59,761 nt of DNA from Hyphomicrobiales bacterium (GCA_947455995.1 CANGQA010000008.1:1-59761), one strand, 5' to 3'. Positions 1-10,131 are shown, counted from the first letter of the stretch. Numbers and translations: made by a program. The notes: a model not told the origin generated them from the sequence alone.

Positions 1-1337
1 ATGGCTGCGGCCACGCTTGGCGCTTCGCCCTGCATTTCGGCATAGCGGCGGCCCATCAACCCCTGCACTTCGGGGAATTCGCCGACCATTTCGGTGACCA
101 GATCGGCCTTGCACAATTCGGCCGCCCGTCTGGCTTGGACACCATCGGCCCCCACCACGGGGGCGAGTTCAGCCGCCAGTGCCATGATCCGGTCAATCCG
201 CTCTCCTTGTGTGCCCAGTTTTTCATGGAACACGATATTGAGCGCACGCAATTTGGCCAGACGCTGATGAAGCAACGTGCCTTTGGTGGCCTCAAAGCCC
301 GGCAAGGGCTTCTGGTCCAGCTCCCAGAAATGGCGGGCATCGGACAGGCGGGCGCGCACCACGCGCTCATTGCCCGCAATCACCTGCTTGCCACCGTCAG
401 AGGCCTCGATATTGGCCGTCAGCAAGAAGTGGTTGGACAGGTTCCCGGTTTTGGGATCGCGGAGCACAAAGCATTTCTGGTTGGCGCGAATGGTGGCACG
501 GACCACTTCGGGCGGGATCACCAGAAAATCGGGATCAAACGAGCCCATCAGCACCACCGGCCATTCGACAAGCCCGGCCACTTCCTCAAGCAGGCCGTCA
601 TCTTCCACCAGTTCCAGCCCGCGTGCAAAAGCCAGATTTTTGGCATCATGCAGGATGATGTCCTTGCGGCGATCGGTATCCAGCACCACTTTGGCGCGCT
701 CGAGGCTTGCACCATAATCATCGAAACGGCGCACCTGAATGGTGTCGGGCGCATGAAAACGATGGCCGCGCGTGGTATCCCCCGACGCCAACCCGTCGAT
801 ATCGAAATGGATCACCTCGACCGATTCGGTTTCAGGCCCGAAGGTGCAAATGATGGATTGCAAAGGCCGGACCCAGCGCAAGGCCCCCGCTTGCTGCGAG
901 GCCTTGCCCCAGCGCATTGATTTGGGCCATGGAAACTGGCGAATGATGGCAGGCATGATATCAGCCAAAAGATCGGGCACAGCGCGGCCTGCTGTTTCCA
1001 GCACCGCCACATAGAAATCACCCTTTTTCGGATCTGTCTCGATCTTGGCTTGCGAGAGATCGGTCAGGCCCGCGCTTTTCAAAAAGCCTTGAATAGCCCC
1101 GTCGGGCGCGCCGACGCGCGGACCCTTTTTTTCTTCCCGCTGGTCGGGCTGGCGGGCCGGCAAACCAGCAATATGGAGCGCCAGGCGGCGCGGCGTTGCA
1201 TAGGCCTGCGCCCCTTCATAGGTACAACCGCGCTCTACCAGGGCATTGGTGACCAAAGACTTCAAATCCTGAGCCGCCTTGCGTTGCATACGGGCCGGAA
1301 TTTCTTCGGAAAACAGTTCGAGCAACAGGTCAGGCAT
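1..1337 (-). CDS. glyS: Glycine--tRNA ligase beta subunit (partial, C-terminus beyond left edge)
   Basis: This is the beta subunit of the bacterial alpha2-beta2 glycyl-tRNA synthetase, which charges tRNA-Gly in the cytoplasm together with GlyQ encoded just upstream. Translating the minus strand from the ATG at 1337 gives an N-terminus beginning [17 protein letters not shown], characteristic of GlyS, followed by [11 protein letters not shown]. The frame stays open to the window edge, so about 445 residues are visible and the C-terminal tRNA-binding part is missing. It lies about 100 bp behind glyQ on the same strand, so the two are probably co-transcribed. Nothing looks broken in the visible part. 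Confidence 0.95.
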   Translation of the reverse strand, partial: MPDLLLELFSEEIPARMQRKAAQDLKSLVTNALVERGCTYEGAQAYATPRRLALHIAGLPARQPDQREEKKGPRVGAPDGAIQGFLKSAGLTDLSQAKIETDPKKGDFYVAVLETAGRAVPDLLADIMPAIIRQFPWPKSMRWGKASQQAGALRWVRPLQSIICTFGPETESVEVIHFDIDGLASGDTTRGHRFHAPDTIQVRRFDDYGASLERAKVVLDTDRRKDIILHDAKNLAFARGLELVEDDGLLEEVAGLVEWPVVLMGSFDPDFLVIPPEVVRATIRANQKCFVLRDPKTGNLSNHFLLTANIEASDGGKQVIAGNERVVRARLSDARHFWELDQKPLPGFEATKGTLLHQRLAKLRALNIVFHEKLGTQGERIDRIMALAAELAPVVGADGVQARRAAELCKADLVTEMVGEFPEVQGLMGRRYAEMQGEAPSVAAA

Positions 1338-1436
1338 GAGGTTCAATTTCCTGAGATAATTTCAATCACATCACATCGGCACGTTGTGGCAGCCGCATTG
1401 CGTATCACTGCATATCGCAGCAACTGGCGATAGCGC

Positions 1437-2348
1437 CTAAGCCCCGCCTGCTTCGGTTTTCAGCCAGGCCTCACCACAGGCTTTGGCCAGTTCACGGACC
1501 CGCAGGATGTAGCTTTGCCGTTCGGTCACCGAGATCACCCCGCGGGCATCCAGCAGGTTGAACACATGGCTGGCCTTGATGCACTGGTCATAGGCCGGCA
1601 ACACCATCAGGTGATGATCACCCGCATCACCCTTGCCCAGCAGCGAGCGGCATTCGCCTTCCGCATCCTTGAAATGGGCAAACAGCATGTCTGTATTGGC
1701 GTGTTCGAAATTATGGCGCGAATATTCCTGCTCCGCCTGCTTGAACACATCGCCATAGGTGACTTTGTCATCACCATCCAGACCGTTGAAATTCAGGTCA
1801 TAGACATTTTCAACGCCCTGGACATACATGGCAAGACGTTCCAGCCCATAGGTCAGTTCACCCGATACCGGCGCACATTCAATGCCTGCGACCTGCTGGA
1901 AATAGGTGAATTGCGACACTTCCATGCCATCACACCAGCATTCCCAACCCAGCCCCCAAGCCCCCAGGGTCGGACTTTCCCAATCGTCCTCGACAAAGCG
2001 GATATCGTGCAAAGCGGAATCAATGCCGATCGCCTCGAGTGAAGCCAGATAGAGCTCCTGCAAATTCGGCGGATTCGGCTTCAGGATCACCTGATATTGA
2101 TAATAATGCTGCAAGCGGTTTGGATTTTCGCCATAGCGCCCGTCTTTGGGGCGACGCGATGGCTGCACATAAGCGGCACGCCATGGCTTTGTCCCGAGCG
2201 AGCGCAAGGTGGTGGCCGGATGGAAAGTGCCAGCGCCCACTTCCATGTCATAGGGCTGCAGAATCACACAGCCCTGTTGCGCCCAAAACTGGTGCAGTGT
2301 CAAAATCAGTCCTTGAAAGGACCGATGCGGCGAAACAGCGTGGGTCAT
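1437..2348 (-). CDS. glyQ: Glycine--tRNA ligase alpha subunit
   Basis: This is the catalytic alpha subunit of the tetrameric glycyl-tRNA synthetase (class II fold), forming glycyl-adenylate and working with GlyS. The protein is 303 residues, the usual size. It carries the family's conserved segments [19 protein letters not shown] near the start, [20 protein letters not shown] and [20 protein letters not shown]. The reading frame is open further upstream, but the ATG at 2348 is chosen because the extra 45 residues are basic and unlike the family, while alphaproteobacterial GlyQ begins shortly before the RSFQ/LILTLH block. A promoter-like element lies 40-70 bp upstream. Confidence 0.96.
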   Translation of the reverse strand: MTHAVSPHRSFQGLILTLHQFWAQQGCVILQPYDMEVGAGTFHPATTLRSLGTKPWRAAYVQPSRRPKDGRYGENPNRLQHYYQYQVILKPNPPNLQELYLASLEAIGIDSALHDIRFVEDDWESPTLGAWGLGWECWCDGMEVSQFTYFQQVAGIECAPVSGELTYGLERLAMYVQGVENVYDLNFNGLDGDDKVTYGDVFKQAEQEYSRHNFEHANTDMLFAHFKDAEGECRSLLGKGDAGDHHLMVLPAYDQCIKASHVFNLLDARGVISVTERQSYILRVRELAKACGEAWLKTEAGGA

Positions 2349-2388
2349 AGACAAGATCCGGAAAGCCAAGGGTTTAAAAGATGAGCGC

Positions 2389-2417
2389 ACCCTAGAAGCG
2401 TGAGAGGCGAGAATCAA
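2389..2417 (-). promoter_or_regulatory. Candidate sigma-70-type promoter of glyQS
   Basis: On the minus strand a TTGATT -35 element (2412-2417) and a TAGGGT -10 element (2389-2394) are separated by exactly 17 bp. They sit about 40 bp upstream of the chosen glyQ ATG. Spacing and position fit a housekeeping promoter; the -10 keeps only the most conserved positions (TA...T), so this remains a prediction. Confidence 0.45.
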
Positions 2418-2466
2418 GGCCGACCTTGCGCCAATTGGCCCCCGAATCCGTCTCAAACGGGCTTTT

Positions 2467-3261
2467 TCAAAGCCCCATATCAATCAGGCTGCGTCCGCGG
2501 GCAATCGCTTCGTCCTCAACAGTACGGTTGCCTTGTGGGTCATGCAGCATCAGGGGTTCCAGAAGAGAGAGCGGCGCACGCGATCCTTTCACCCCCGATA
2601 GTAAAATCCGTGTCGCGGGACGGCCCGATTTGCCATGCACCGGACGGATATGGATGGCACCAAACCGCCCCTGCATCGCCTCCAGCAACAAAGGCAGCAT
2701 ATCCGGACGATGGATGATGACAAACCGGCCTTTGGGTTTCAAACTCGTATGCAAGGTTTTCATCCATTGCCGCATACCGTCATCATCAAGCACATGGGCG
2801 CGGGCACGCGGCTCGACCGGCGAGGTCTGCACCCGTCCGGCGGGGTGGAATGGCGGGTTGGAGAGAATGACATCGGCCAGATCAGCGCCAAGACCCTGAG
2901 ACTTCCGCACCGAAAAAGGTGCCAAAACATCGCCTTTAATCACCGTCACCCGATCCTCAAGCCCGTTATGCAGACTGTTATGGCGGGCCAGAGCGACCAT
3001 GTCGGCATCATCATCCACCAATTGCACATTCACTTGCGCACAGCGGGCGGCTACTCCCAGCCCTACGACACCCGATCCACAACCCAGATCGATCAACAGA
3101 CCGCGCGTATCGGCAGGCAGGCAGGCCGACAGCAATACGGCATCGGTACCAGATTGGTGGCCGGTTTTTGTTTCAAATATTGAGATCAGACCCCCGAAAA
3201 ACGCATGAGGACCGTTAAATCGTTCATCTTGCATCAATTCCTCACGGTTCCATCTCGCCAA
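2467..3261 (-). CDS. TrmN6-like tRNA1(Val) adenine-N6 methyltransferase (small MTase domain)
   Basis: This is a SAM-dependent methyltransferase of the family that includes E. coli TrmN6/YfiC, which methylates A37 of tRNA1(Val). The 264-residue protein shows the SAM-binding motif [13 protein letters not shown] (residues 58-69) and the N6-adenine catalytic motif NPPF (135-138). The N-terminal block [20 protein letters not shown] followed by [12 protein letters not shown] is typical of this subgroup. The start could be the first codon or the ATG at 3234 (MQDERF), which matches homologues better. It diverges from the polyprenyl synthase gene. The tRNA substrate is inferred from family resemblance; another N6-adenine target cannot be excluded. 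Confidence 0.82.
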   Translation of the reverse strand: MARWNREELMQDERFNGPHAFFGGLISIFETKTGHQSGTDAVLLSACLPADTRGLLIDLGCGSGVVGLGVAARCAQVNVQLVDDDADMVALARHNSLHNGLEDRVTVIKGDVLAPFSVRKSQGLGADLADVILSNPPFHPAGRVQTSPVEPRARAHVLDDDGMRQWMKTLHTSLKPKGRFVIIHRPDMLPLLLEAMQGRFGAIHIRPVHGKSGRPATRILLSGVKGSRAPLSLLEPLMLHDPQGNRTVEDEAIARGRSLIDMGL

Positions 3262-3412
3262 GTCAGACAGAAAGCTCTATGAAAAGCAGGTTCATCTTTG
3301 ATGGCAAGACTGGCCAAGCGCATCTGCCTTCCCGTCACGGTGCAACACCGACTGTTCTACCTCAAGTGTTACCCCTGTTTGCCGACCCTCTCATTGCCAA
3401 GGACATTCTCGC

Positions 3413-4429
3413 GTGGGCGTTGTTATATCACTCGAAGACAAACTGTCATCCACCCCCAGTATCGAGCCGTTGATGCGGCTTGTTGCTGCCGATATGGAGC
3501 GGGTTAACCAGCTGATTATTTCCAAAGTTGGCTCGGATGTCGCCCTGATTCCGGAGATCGCCCGTCATCTGATCGATTCCGGCGGCAAACGCCTGCGCCC
3601 GATGTTGACTTTAGCCACCGCCGCCCTGTGCAACTATACCGGAGAAGGTCATATCAAACTGGCTACTTCGGTCGAATTCATGCACACAGCCACCTTGCTG
3701 CATGATGATGTGGTCGATCAAAGCGAGCTTCGCCGCGGCAAACTGGCCGCCCGCATGTTGTGGGGGAATGAAGCTTCAGTGCTGGTCGGTGATTTCCTGC
3801 TCGGCCAGGCCTTCCGCATGATGGTGGATGTCGGCTCGCTGCAAGCCCTTGACGTGCTCTCTACCGCTGCGACCGTGATTGCCGAAGGCGAAGTGATGCA
3901 GCTCTCGGCCGCCAAAAATACCGCCACGACCGAGGATGAATATCTGGCAGTGGTGCGCGCCAAAACCGCCGCCTTGTTTGCCGCAGCCTGCGAGGTTGGA
4001 CCCATCCTTGCCGGACAAGGCAAAGCCGAGATTTCAGCCTGCCGCAGCTATGGCACCAATCTCGGTATTGCCTTCCAGCTGATTGATGATGCGCTGGATT
4101 ACGGCGGTACTGCTGCCAAATTGGGCAAGAATGTCGGCGACGATTTCCGCGAGGGCAAGATTACCCTGCCCGTCGTACTGGCCTTCCGCCGCGGCAACGA
4201 TGCCGAGCGCGCCTTTTGGAAAGAGGCTCTGGAGGCAGGCGAGGCCTCCGATACGCATCTCGATAAAGCCATGGGCCTGATGACCAAGCATCGGTCCATC
4301 GAGGACACCATCGAACGCTCCCGCCATTACGGCGCGATGGCCCATGATGCGCTGGAATTGTTCCCGCAAACCCCGATGAAAGCTGCACTGGTCGAAGCCA
4401 TCGAATTCTGTATTTCGCGCGCACACTGA
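3413..4429 (+). CDS. ispB: Long-chain trans-polyprenyl diphosphate synthase (IspB-like)
   Basis: This enzyme elongates farnesyl or geranylgeranyl diphosphate with IPP units to make the ubiquinone side chain (octa- to decaprenyl). The 338-residue protein has both aspartate-rich motifs, DDVVD (98-102) and DDALD (225-229), and GGKRLRPML (57-65). The region before the first motif reads HTATLLHDDVVD, as in octaprenyl synthases, supporting a long product; the exact chain length is not readable from sequence. Translation starts at a GTG (3413), since no ATG in frame gives a full N-terminus. It converges on ispE with a 21-bp gap. The window also encodes UbiA, the enzyme that would use its product. 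Confidence 0.9.
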   Translation: MGVVISLEDKLSSTPSIEPLMRLVAADMERVNQLIISKVGSDVALIPEIARHLIDSGGKRLRPMLTLATAALCNYTGEGHIKLATSVEFMHTATLLHDDVVDQSELRRGKLAARMLWGNEASVLVGDFLLGQAFRMMVDVGSLQALDVLSTAATVIAEGEVMQLSAAKNTATTEDEYLAVVRAKTAALFAAACEVGPILAGQGKAEISACRSYGTNLGIAFQLIDDALDYGGTAAKLGKNVGDDFREGKITLPVVLAFRRGNDAERAFWKEALEAGEASDTHLDKAMGLMTKHRSIEDTIERSRHYGAMAHDALELFPQTPMKAALVEAIEFCISRAH

Positions 4430-4450
4430 GGTGTGCGTGATAGGGGTTGG

Positions 4451-5332
4451 TTACCCGATGACCGTCGGCTTCACCCACCAAGTGTCGTGCAAGCGGGTCA
4501 ATCGACTTGCGGCATTTTTGGCATTTTTGTCCGTGTCAAACAATCCGAACACTGCCGATCCCGATCCAGACATCCGGGCAAGCTGATAACCTTGCTGGCG
4601 GCTTAGAGCGCTCACACATTCGCCGATGACGGGAGCAAGTGCACAGGCTGCACCCTGCAAATCATTGCCGAGCAGTTTCAAGAATGGAATGATACCATCC
4701 GTTGTCACCGTGGACATCTCAGGATGCGGCAGACGCTTTGAACGCTGGCCTTTTTCAAAACCCAATTGCCGGAATACCTCGGGGGTCGCCATGCCGATCG
4801 GAGGTTTCACTAAAACCGCATAAAATTTGGGCAAGGCCAATGGTGCGCCTAGCCTGTCCCCTATGCCATGCATCATCACTGGCTTTGAGTGCAGACAGAC
4901 CGGCACATCCGCCCCGGTCAGACGTGCAGCTGCCAATATATCCGGATCATCCAGAGAAAAACCGTTCAACCGCGCCAACAGGCGCAAGGTGGCCGCGGCA
5001 TCGGCAGAGCCACCCCCCAGGCCCGCTTGGGCAGGTAGATATTTTGTCAAAGTCAGAGAGCCAGAGCGCAAAGCGGGTTTGAATTGGCGCAACTGCCGAA
5101 CCGCTTTTAAAACGAGATTGTCCTGATCCTGTCCTGCGATATGCGCAAACGGTCCCCGCACCATCAGGCTTTCGGTTCTGCCAGGTTCGAGAGCCAGATG
5201 ATCGGCCAACGAGCCAAAAGCCACCAGACTTTCAAGCTCGTGATAACCATCGTCCCGACGACCGACAATGTGCAAACTTAAATTGAGCTTGGCGCGCGCG
5301 CGGGTCGTCAACACAGGTGACAAAAGCCCCAC
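4451..5332 (-). CDS. ispE: 4-diphosphocytidyl-2-C-methyl-D-erythritol kinase
   Basis: This is the GHMP-family kinase of the MEP isoprenoid pathway, phosphorylating the 2-hydroxyl of CDP-methylerythritol in the cytoplasm. The 293-residue protein begins with the substrate-binding segment ARAKLNLSLHIVGRRDDGYH. It carries the GHMP ATP-binding loop AGLGGGSADAAAT (103-115) and the LTGADVPVCL segment. A GTG codon at 5332 serves as start, directly after a GAG-rich stretch and only 9 bp behind the TPR gene, so the two are probably one transcription unit. IspH, the last enzyme of the same pathway, is encoded at 41.7-42.7 kb. Confidence 0.95.
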   Translation of the reverse strand: MGLLSPVLTTRARAKLNLSLHIVGRRDDGYHELESLVAFGSLADHLALEPGRTESLMVRGPFAHIAGQDQDNLVLKAVRQLRQFKPALRSGSLTLTKYLPAQAGLGGGSADAAATLRLLARLNGFSLDDPDILAAARLTGADVPVCLHSKPVMMHGIGDRLGAPLALPKFYAVLVKPPIGMATPEVFRQLGFEKGQRSKRLPHPEMSTVTTDGIIPFLKLLGNDLQGAACALAPVIGECVSALSRQQGYQLARMSGSGSAVFGLFDTDKNAKNAASRLTRLHDTWWVKPTVIG

Positions 5333-5341
5333 CTCACGCTC

Positions 5342-7171
5342 TCAGCCGCCCTTGCCGGATTGAGCAGGAGCTGGCGGTACAATTGGTTTGACCTCGTCAG
5401 GCAGTCCATGTTCGATTTTCTTCAAGATCTCGACCAGATCATCCGCTTCGGGCTTGAGATCACGCGCATGGTTCCATTGAAAGCCGGCCTCGATCTTGCG
5501 GCCAACCCGCCAATAGACATCACCCAAATGGTCATTGATTGTGGGATCGGAAGCGCGCAATTCCAGGGCACGCTCAAGAAAACGAAGGGCCTCGTCATAA
5601 CGGCCCAACCGGTAAAAGGCCCAACCGAGACTGTCGACGATATAGCCATCCCTGGGACGCTGTTCGACCGCCTTGCGCAGCATGCCAAAGGCCTCATCAA
5701 GGTTGATCCCCTGATCCACCCATGAATAGCCGAGATAATTCAGCACCAAAGCCTGATCTGGTTGCAAAGCCAGGGCCTGCCGGAAATCCTTTTCCGCCTT
5801 GGGCCATTGTTTGGTGCGCTCATGGGCAATGCCACGGAAATAATAGAGGCTCCATGACACATCGTCACCATTGGCGGTTGCTGCTGCAAGAGCCTTGTCA
5901 TAGGCCTCTGCTGCCTTGGCAAAATCTTTACGCGAGCGATAGAGGGTGCCAAGGGTCGAAGGAACCTCGTAATCTTTCGGATAGTCCCGCGTCAAAGACT
6001 CAAGCAAGGCAACAGCTTTGTCGCTCTCGCCCATCTGCTCGAGATTCAGTGCCTTCTGCAGCTGCGCTGTCCGATAGAACGGGGTCGAGGCCGGCATGGT
6101 ATCATAGAGCTTATTGGCCTCTTGCGGGGTTTTCAGCCTTTCATAGATGTCACACAGGGCAATCACCGCCAGCTCGTGCTCGCTATCGAGCGCCAAAGCA
6201 AGTCGGAGATAGATCAAGGAGGCGGTTTCATCGCCGTCACGCCCGCCTGCCATCGCCAGACCGTAAAGCGCTTCTGCGGCGCCCGATTTGACGCTGGCAA
6301 TTGAGCGGGTTACCGGCAGGCCTGATTTCAAAGTCCTCGCGCTGTTCGACAGCATCGGGTTGCGGCGCATTCCCTTGTCAAGCCCGTCATAGAGCGCCAA
6401 AGCTTCTTGCATCCGTCCCGTACGGGCCAAAAAACGTCCCAGGGCATCGACAATCCGCATTGTCCGCGGATCGGCTTGATAGGCTGCACGATAGCGACGC
6501 TCCGCTTCCTCGTTCATGCCACCCAGATCAGCCAAAAAACCGGCATTGAGATCACGGATGATCGAAAAACTGTCTTCGCCTTTTAGCCGATCTACCGTTT
6601 CAATCGCTTGTTTGAATTGCCCGGATCCTGCCTGTGCCCATGCATAAAGCAGGGTCGCAGTTACATCGGCCTGACGTCCGCGTCCCCCGCGATTGAGCAG
6701 GCTTTTTGCTTTGTCATATTGCTTGTTTCCCAAAGCGCGCACGCCAAGCACCAGTTGCGACAGACTATTCCCGGGGTCGCGCACCAGCATCCGTTCGGCC
6801 AGACCTGCCGCATAAGCGATGTCACCATCGGCCAGATAGGCAATGAAAGCCCGTTCGACCAATTCGTTATTGCGCGGATCGTGGAGCAATAATTTGCGGT
6901 AATAAAAGGCTGCCGCTGAGGTATCATGATCAGCTACGGCGATTGTGGCGGCCAGATAACTGCCCGAAAGGGTATATTTTTCTGGTGCAGCCTTTTCAGT
7001 CTGGCTTTTGGCCGATCCATTGGCTTGCAAGGCATTGGCATCGCTTACGACAGCCAGCACGAAAACAGCTGCAACGGCGCAGGCGGTTGAAGCAACCTTA
7101 AGCCCAGCGACACAAGAGCGGAAGGATCTGATCAAGCCGGAAGCGGCTGGAAATTTGGCGGGCAAAGACAC
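5342..7171 (-). CDS. Exported tetratricopeptide-repeat protein
   Basis: This is a 609-residue protein with an N-terminal signal peptide (hydrophobic stretch ending SDANA at about residue 48) and then TPR-type helical repeats through most of its length. The clearest repeats are around residues 400-560, for example AAEAYDKAL, AEKDFRQALALQPDQALVLN, LGWAFYRLGRYDEALRFLERA and LGDVYWRVGR. It is likely periplasmic and a protein-protein scaffold; no enzymatic domain is visible. Large exported TPR proteins next to ispE are common in alphaproteobacteria, but the role is not known to me. The start is a GTG (7171). The C-terminal tail is rich in Pro and Ala. Confidence 0.8.
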   Translation of the reverse strand: MSLPAKFPAASGLIRSFRSCVAGLKVASTACAVAAVFVLAVVSDANALQANGSAKSQTEKAAPEKYTLSGSYLAATIAVADHDTSAAAFYYRKLLLHDPRNNELVERAFIAYLADGDIAYAAGLAERMLVRDPGNSLSQLVLGVRALGNKQYDKAKSLLNRGGRGRQADVTATLLYAWAQAGSGQFKQAIETVDRLKGEDSFSIIRDLNAGFLADLGGMNEEAERRYRAAYQADPRTMRIVDALGRFLARTGRMQEALALYDGLDKGMRRNPMLSNSARTLKSGLPVTRSIASVKSGAAEALYGLAMAGGRDGDETASLIYLRLALALDSEHELAVIALCDIYERLKTPQEANKLYDTMPASTPFYRTAQLQKALNLEQMGESDKAVALLESLTRDYPKDYEVPSTLGTLYRSRKDFAKAAEAYDKALAAATANGDDVSWSLYYFRGIAHERTKQWPKAEKDFRQALALQPDQALVLNYLGYSWVDQGINLDEAFGMLRKAVEQRPRDGYIVDSLGWAFYRLGRYDEALRFLERALELRASDPTINDHLGDVYWRVGRKIEAGFQWNHARDLKPEADDLVEILKKIEHGLPDEVKPIVPPAPAQSGKGG

Positions 7172-7351
7172 GGTCGGGGATGTTCTCTCTCTTGTTCAAA
7201 CAATACAACGGCGCAAAAATCGGTTTCGATGACGGCAGAATTAACGCGCCTGCCGCAACCGCAATTCATGTCATCCAACATGGGCTTTTATCAGTCAATC
7301 GGCAAGTGGCGAAACGCGCTATGGTTACGCAATTCAAACCGCGAGCCAGCC

Positions 7352-9031
7352 TCACATATTGGGATAATTGGGCCCACCGCCGCCTTCAGGTGTCACCCAT
7401 GTGATATTTTGAGCCGGATCCTTGATGTCACAGGTTTTGCAATGGACGCAATTTTGCGCATTGATCACCAAGTTTGGATCGGTTTTGGTATCAGCATTCG
7501 CATAAACAACCTCATAGACCCCGGCTGGGCAATACAGGCGGGCGGGTTCTCCATAAAGCACATAATTGCGCTGGACCGGCTGTCCGGGATCGGTCAGCTT
7601 TAAATGCGGCGGCTGGTCTTCCTCATGATTGGTGGCAGAGATAAATACCGAGGACAGCTTGTCGAATGAAACAACACCGTCAGGTTTAGGGTAGTCAATC
7701 GGGGTTACCTCTGCCAGCGGCTTGAGGCTCGCATGATCCGGCCCGCCATGCGACAGGGTGCCGAAGGGGGACCAGTTGAAAAGGCTGTTCAACCACATAT
7801 CCATACCGCCCAAAGCCACTCCAAGGACGGTTCCATATTTACTCCAGAGCGGTTTGACATTGCGCACAGGCTTCAGATCGCGTCCGATCTCGCTGTCACG
7901 CCACCCTTTTTCGTAATCGCCCAACACGCCACCCGCACGACCGCTATGGATGGCGATCACACAATGTTCGGCGGCCTGCATGCCTGACAACATCGCATTA
8001 TGCGAGCCTTTGATGCGCGGCACATTGACGAAACCTGCCGCACAGCCCAGCAAAGCACCCCCCGGAAACGCCACACGAGGCACCGATTGCCAACCACCTT
8101 CGGTAATGGCGCGCGCACCGTAGGAAATACGTTTGCCGCCTTCAAAGGTGGGCCTCACCAACGGATGGGTCTTGAACCGCTGGAATTCGTCAAACGGCGA
8201 TAAAGTCGGATTTTTGTAATTCAGATGCACCACAAAGCCGACCGCGACCAGATTGTCTTCGAGATGGTAGAGAAACGAGCCGCCACCCGTCTCCATATCC
8301 AGCGGCCATCCGAACGAATGCTGCACCAATCCTGGATGATGCTTGGTCGGGTCAATTTCCCATAGTTCTTTCAAGCCAATACCGAATTTCTGCGGCTCTC
8401 GGTCATAGGACAGCCTATATTTATCGATCAGCTGTTTGCTCAAATGGCCACGAGCGCCTTCCGAGAATAACGTGAACTTACCCAGCAATTCCATGCCACG
8501 GGTAAATGCATCTTTGGCCTCGCCATTCTTGCCGATTCCCATATCTCCAGTGGCGATACCGATCACCTGGTTATGTTCGCCATAAAGCACTTCGCTTGCC
8601 GCAAAGCCGGGATAGATTTCAACACCCAAAGCCTCAGCCTTGGCCGCCAGCCAACGGCAGACATTCCCAAGAGAGACAATATAATTGCCATGGTTAGACA
8701 TCAGCTTGGGCATCAGGATATTGGGCAAGCGCACACCGCCTTGCTCGGACATCCAGATGAATTGATCATCGGTAACGGGCGTCTTGAAAGGGTGGTCATC
8801 CTCATTGCGCCATTCGGGCAGCAATTTATCGACGGCAACCGGATCCATCACCGCGCCAGACAGGATATGGGCACCAACCTCTGAGCCCTTTTCAACCACC
8901 ACCACGGACAGATCGGGGTCGATCTGTTTGATGCGAATGGCCGCGCTGAGACCCGCAGGTCCCGCGCCGACAATCACAAAATCAAATTCCATGCTCTCGC
9001 GCGGGGCTGTGCGTGCATCGTCCTGTTCCAT
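7352..9031 (-). CDS. Electron transfer flavoprotein-ubiquinone oxidoreductase
   Basis: ETF-QO is a membrane-associated FAD and 4Fe-4S enzyme that passes electrons from acyl-CoA and amine dehydrogenases, via ETF, to ubiquinone. The N-terminal dinucleotide fold is present as FDFVIVGAGPAGLSAAIRIK. The C-terminal ferredoxin-like domain has the 4Fe-4S ligands in LYCPAGVYE and CVHCKTCDIKDP. The frame is open to a GTG at 9061. I place the start at the ATG at 9031 (MEQDDARTAPRESM), which has GGAG nine bases upstream and gives 559 residues; ATG 9046 is an alternative. It feeds the respiratory chain whose terminal oxidase is encoded at 25.6-31 kb. It diverges from the UDG-like gene. Confidence 0.95.
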   Translation of the reverse strand: MEQDDARTAPRESMEFDFVIVGAGPAGLSAAIRIKQIDPDLSVVVVEKGSEVGAHILSGAVMDPVAVDKLLPEWRNEDDHPFKTPVTDDQFIWMSEQGGVRLPNILMPKLMSNHGNYIVSLGNVCRWLAAKAEALGVEIYPGFAASEVLYGEHNQVIGIATGDMGIGKNGEAKDAFTRGMELLGKFTLFSEGARGHLSKQLIDKYRLSYDREPQKFGIGLKELWEIDPTKHHPGLVQHSFGWPLDMETGGGSFLYHLEDNLVAVGFVVHLNYKNPTLSPFDEFQRFKTHPLVRPTFEGGKRISYGARAITEGGWQSVPRVAFPGGALLGCAAGFVNVPRIKGSHNAMLSGMQAAEHCVIAIHSGRAGGVLGDYEKGWRDSEIGRDLKPVRNVKPLWSKYGTVLGVALGGMDMWLNSLFNWSPFGTLSHGGPDHASLKPLAEVTPIDYPKPDGVVSFDKLSSVFISATNHEEDQPPHLKLTDPGQPVQRNYVLYGEPARLYCPAGVYEVVYANADTKTDPNLVINAQNCVHCKTCDIKDPAQNITWVTPEGGGGPNYPNM

Positions 9032-9185
9032 CCGCTCGTTCTCCATCCGACCTGCAATCACATTTATCTATGGCCTGACATAGAGCTTGCAGCAAGACTG
9101 GCAAGATAGAATTACGGATGATTTGCTGTGTTTAGCCTGCTTCATGACAGTGGTATTCGACGTCAACGCCCCTTACAATAGGGGT

Positions 9186-10061
9186 ATGGCCGCTGATGAT
9201 CTTGGCTTTATGCCCTATGGTGAACCTGCCGAAGAGATTTTGCGCTGGTATCGTGATGCCGGCGTTGACTGTGCTTTGGATGAGACACCGCGCGACCGAC
9301 TGGCAGAAGCCCGCGCGGCAATGGACATCCCTGCCCAATCCGCTTCAATCGCGCACGGACTACCGCGCACCCAACCCGCAGGCACGCAGCAAGTGGCCAG
9401 CGGACTTGATCAGCATATTGCGCAAGCGGCCGCCGAGGCCAAAGCAATGGCCGGAAATGCCAATACATTGGATGAATTGCAGGCCGCTTTGATGCGATAT
9501 GACGGCTGCCCACTCAAACAAACAGCCAAAAGCCTTATTTTCAAAGCTGGCAATCCGCAAAGCCGGATCATGCTGGTTTCCGATGTGCCCGGCCCAGACG
9601 AGGACCGTTTGGGGGAGGCCTTTACTGGCCCCGCAGGCTTACTGCTGGATCGCATGTTGAAATCGATCGGGCTTGATCGGCAACAGGTTGCACTCGGGCT
9701 CGTGATCCCGTGGCGGCCTCCGGGCAACCGCGCACCAACACAACAGGAACTGGCGGTCTGCGAACCGTTTATCCGCCGTCATATTGCTCTGGTCAAACCG
9801 GACCTGCTGGTGTTTTTAGGAACATTGCCAGCACACCTGCTGCTTGGCGTGCATGAAAACCAGATCAAATTGCGTGGCCGCTGGTTTGATTATAACGAAG
9901 GCGGATCTACTATTCCCACTCTTGCCACTTTACCGCCCTCGCACTTGCTCAAACATCCGGCACAAAAAGCGCAAGCCTGGCGCGATCTCAAGGCCTTGCG
10001 AGAGGCTTATCATGCCTTGCTCCCGCGCGAGCGCGCGACAGCAACCGATCCTCACGTCTGA
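9186..10061 (+). CDS. Uracil-DNA glycosylase family 4-like protein with altered active-site motifs
   Basis: The 291-residue protein has the fold signature of family 4 (DNA polymerase-related) uracil-DNA glycosylases. It has about 100 poorly conserved N-terminal residues, then DGCPLK, EDRLGEAFTGPAGLLLDRML (139-158), WRPPGNRAPT and VKPDLLVFLG. Key positions differ from the family as I know it. The GEAPG motif reads SDVPG (132-136), the TNI-type segment before WRPPGNR reads LGLVIP, and the HPA motif near the C-terminus reads PPSHLL. Only two of the usual cluster cysteines are evident. It is therefore a divergent, possibly catalytically changed paralogue. The ATG at 9186 is the natural start after a GGGG stretch; an upstream in-frame extension looks non-coding. 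Confidence 0.75.
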   Translation: MAADDLGFMPYGEPAEEILRWYRDAGVDCALDETPRDRLAEARAAMDIPAQSASIAHGLPRTQPAGTQQVASGLDQHIAQAAAEAKAMAGNANTLDELQAALMRYDGCPLKQTAKSLIFKAGNPQSRIMLVSDVPGPDEDRLGEAFTGPAGLLLDRMLKSIGLDRQQVALGLVIPWRPPGNRAPTQQELAVCEPFIRRHIALVKPDLLVFLGTLPAHLLLGVHENQIKLRGRWFDYNEGGSTIPTLATLPPSHLLKHPAQKAQAWRDLKALREAYHALLPRERATATDPHV

Positions 10062-10084
10062 AAAAACAGTCCAGCAGGCACAAA

Positions 10085-10106
10085 AAAGCCGCCCGAAGGC
10101 GGCTTT
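10085..10106. terminator. Bidirectional intrinsic terminator between the UDG-like gene and atpF
   Basis: A perfect 9-bp stem AAAGCCGCC / GGCGGCTTT with a CGAA tetraloop is flanked by an A-run on the left and a T-rich run on the right. It can therefore end transcription in both directions. It sits between the convergent UDG-like gene (stop 10061) and the last F0 gene (stop 10132). Confidence 0.9.
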
Positions 10107-10131
10107 GTTTGCATCTCAAGCTCAATTCAGA

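Noticed and set aside
135-920. Long plus-strand open frame opposite glyS
   Set aside because: It is antisense to a clear GlyS coding sequence and its composition is that of a shadow frame.
7172-7351. 180-bp gap between ETF-QO and the TPR gene checked for a tRNA or small gene
   Set aside because: No T-loop-like sequence, no convincing start with ribosome-binding site and no clear structure was seen.
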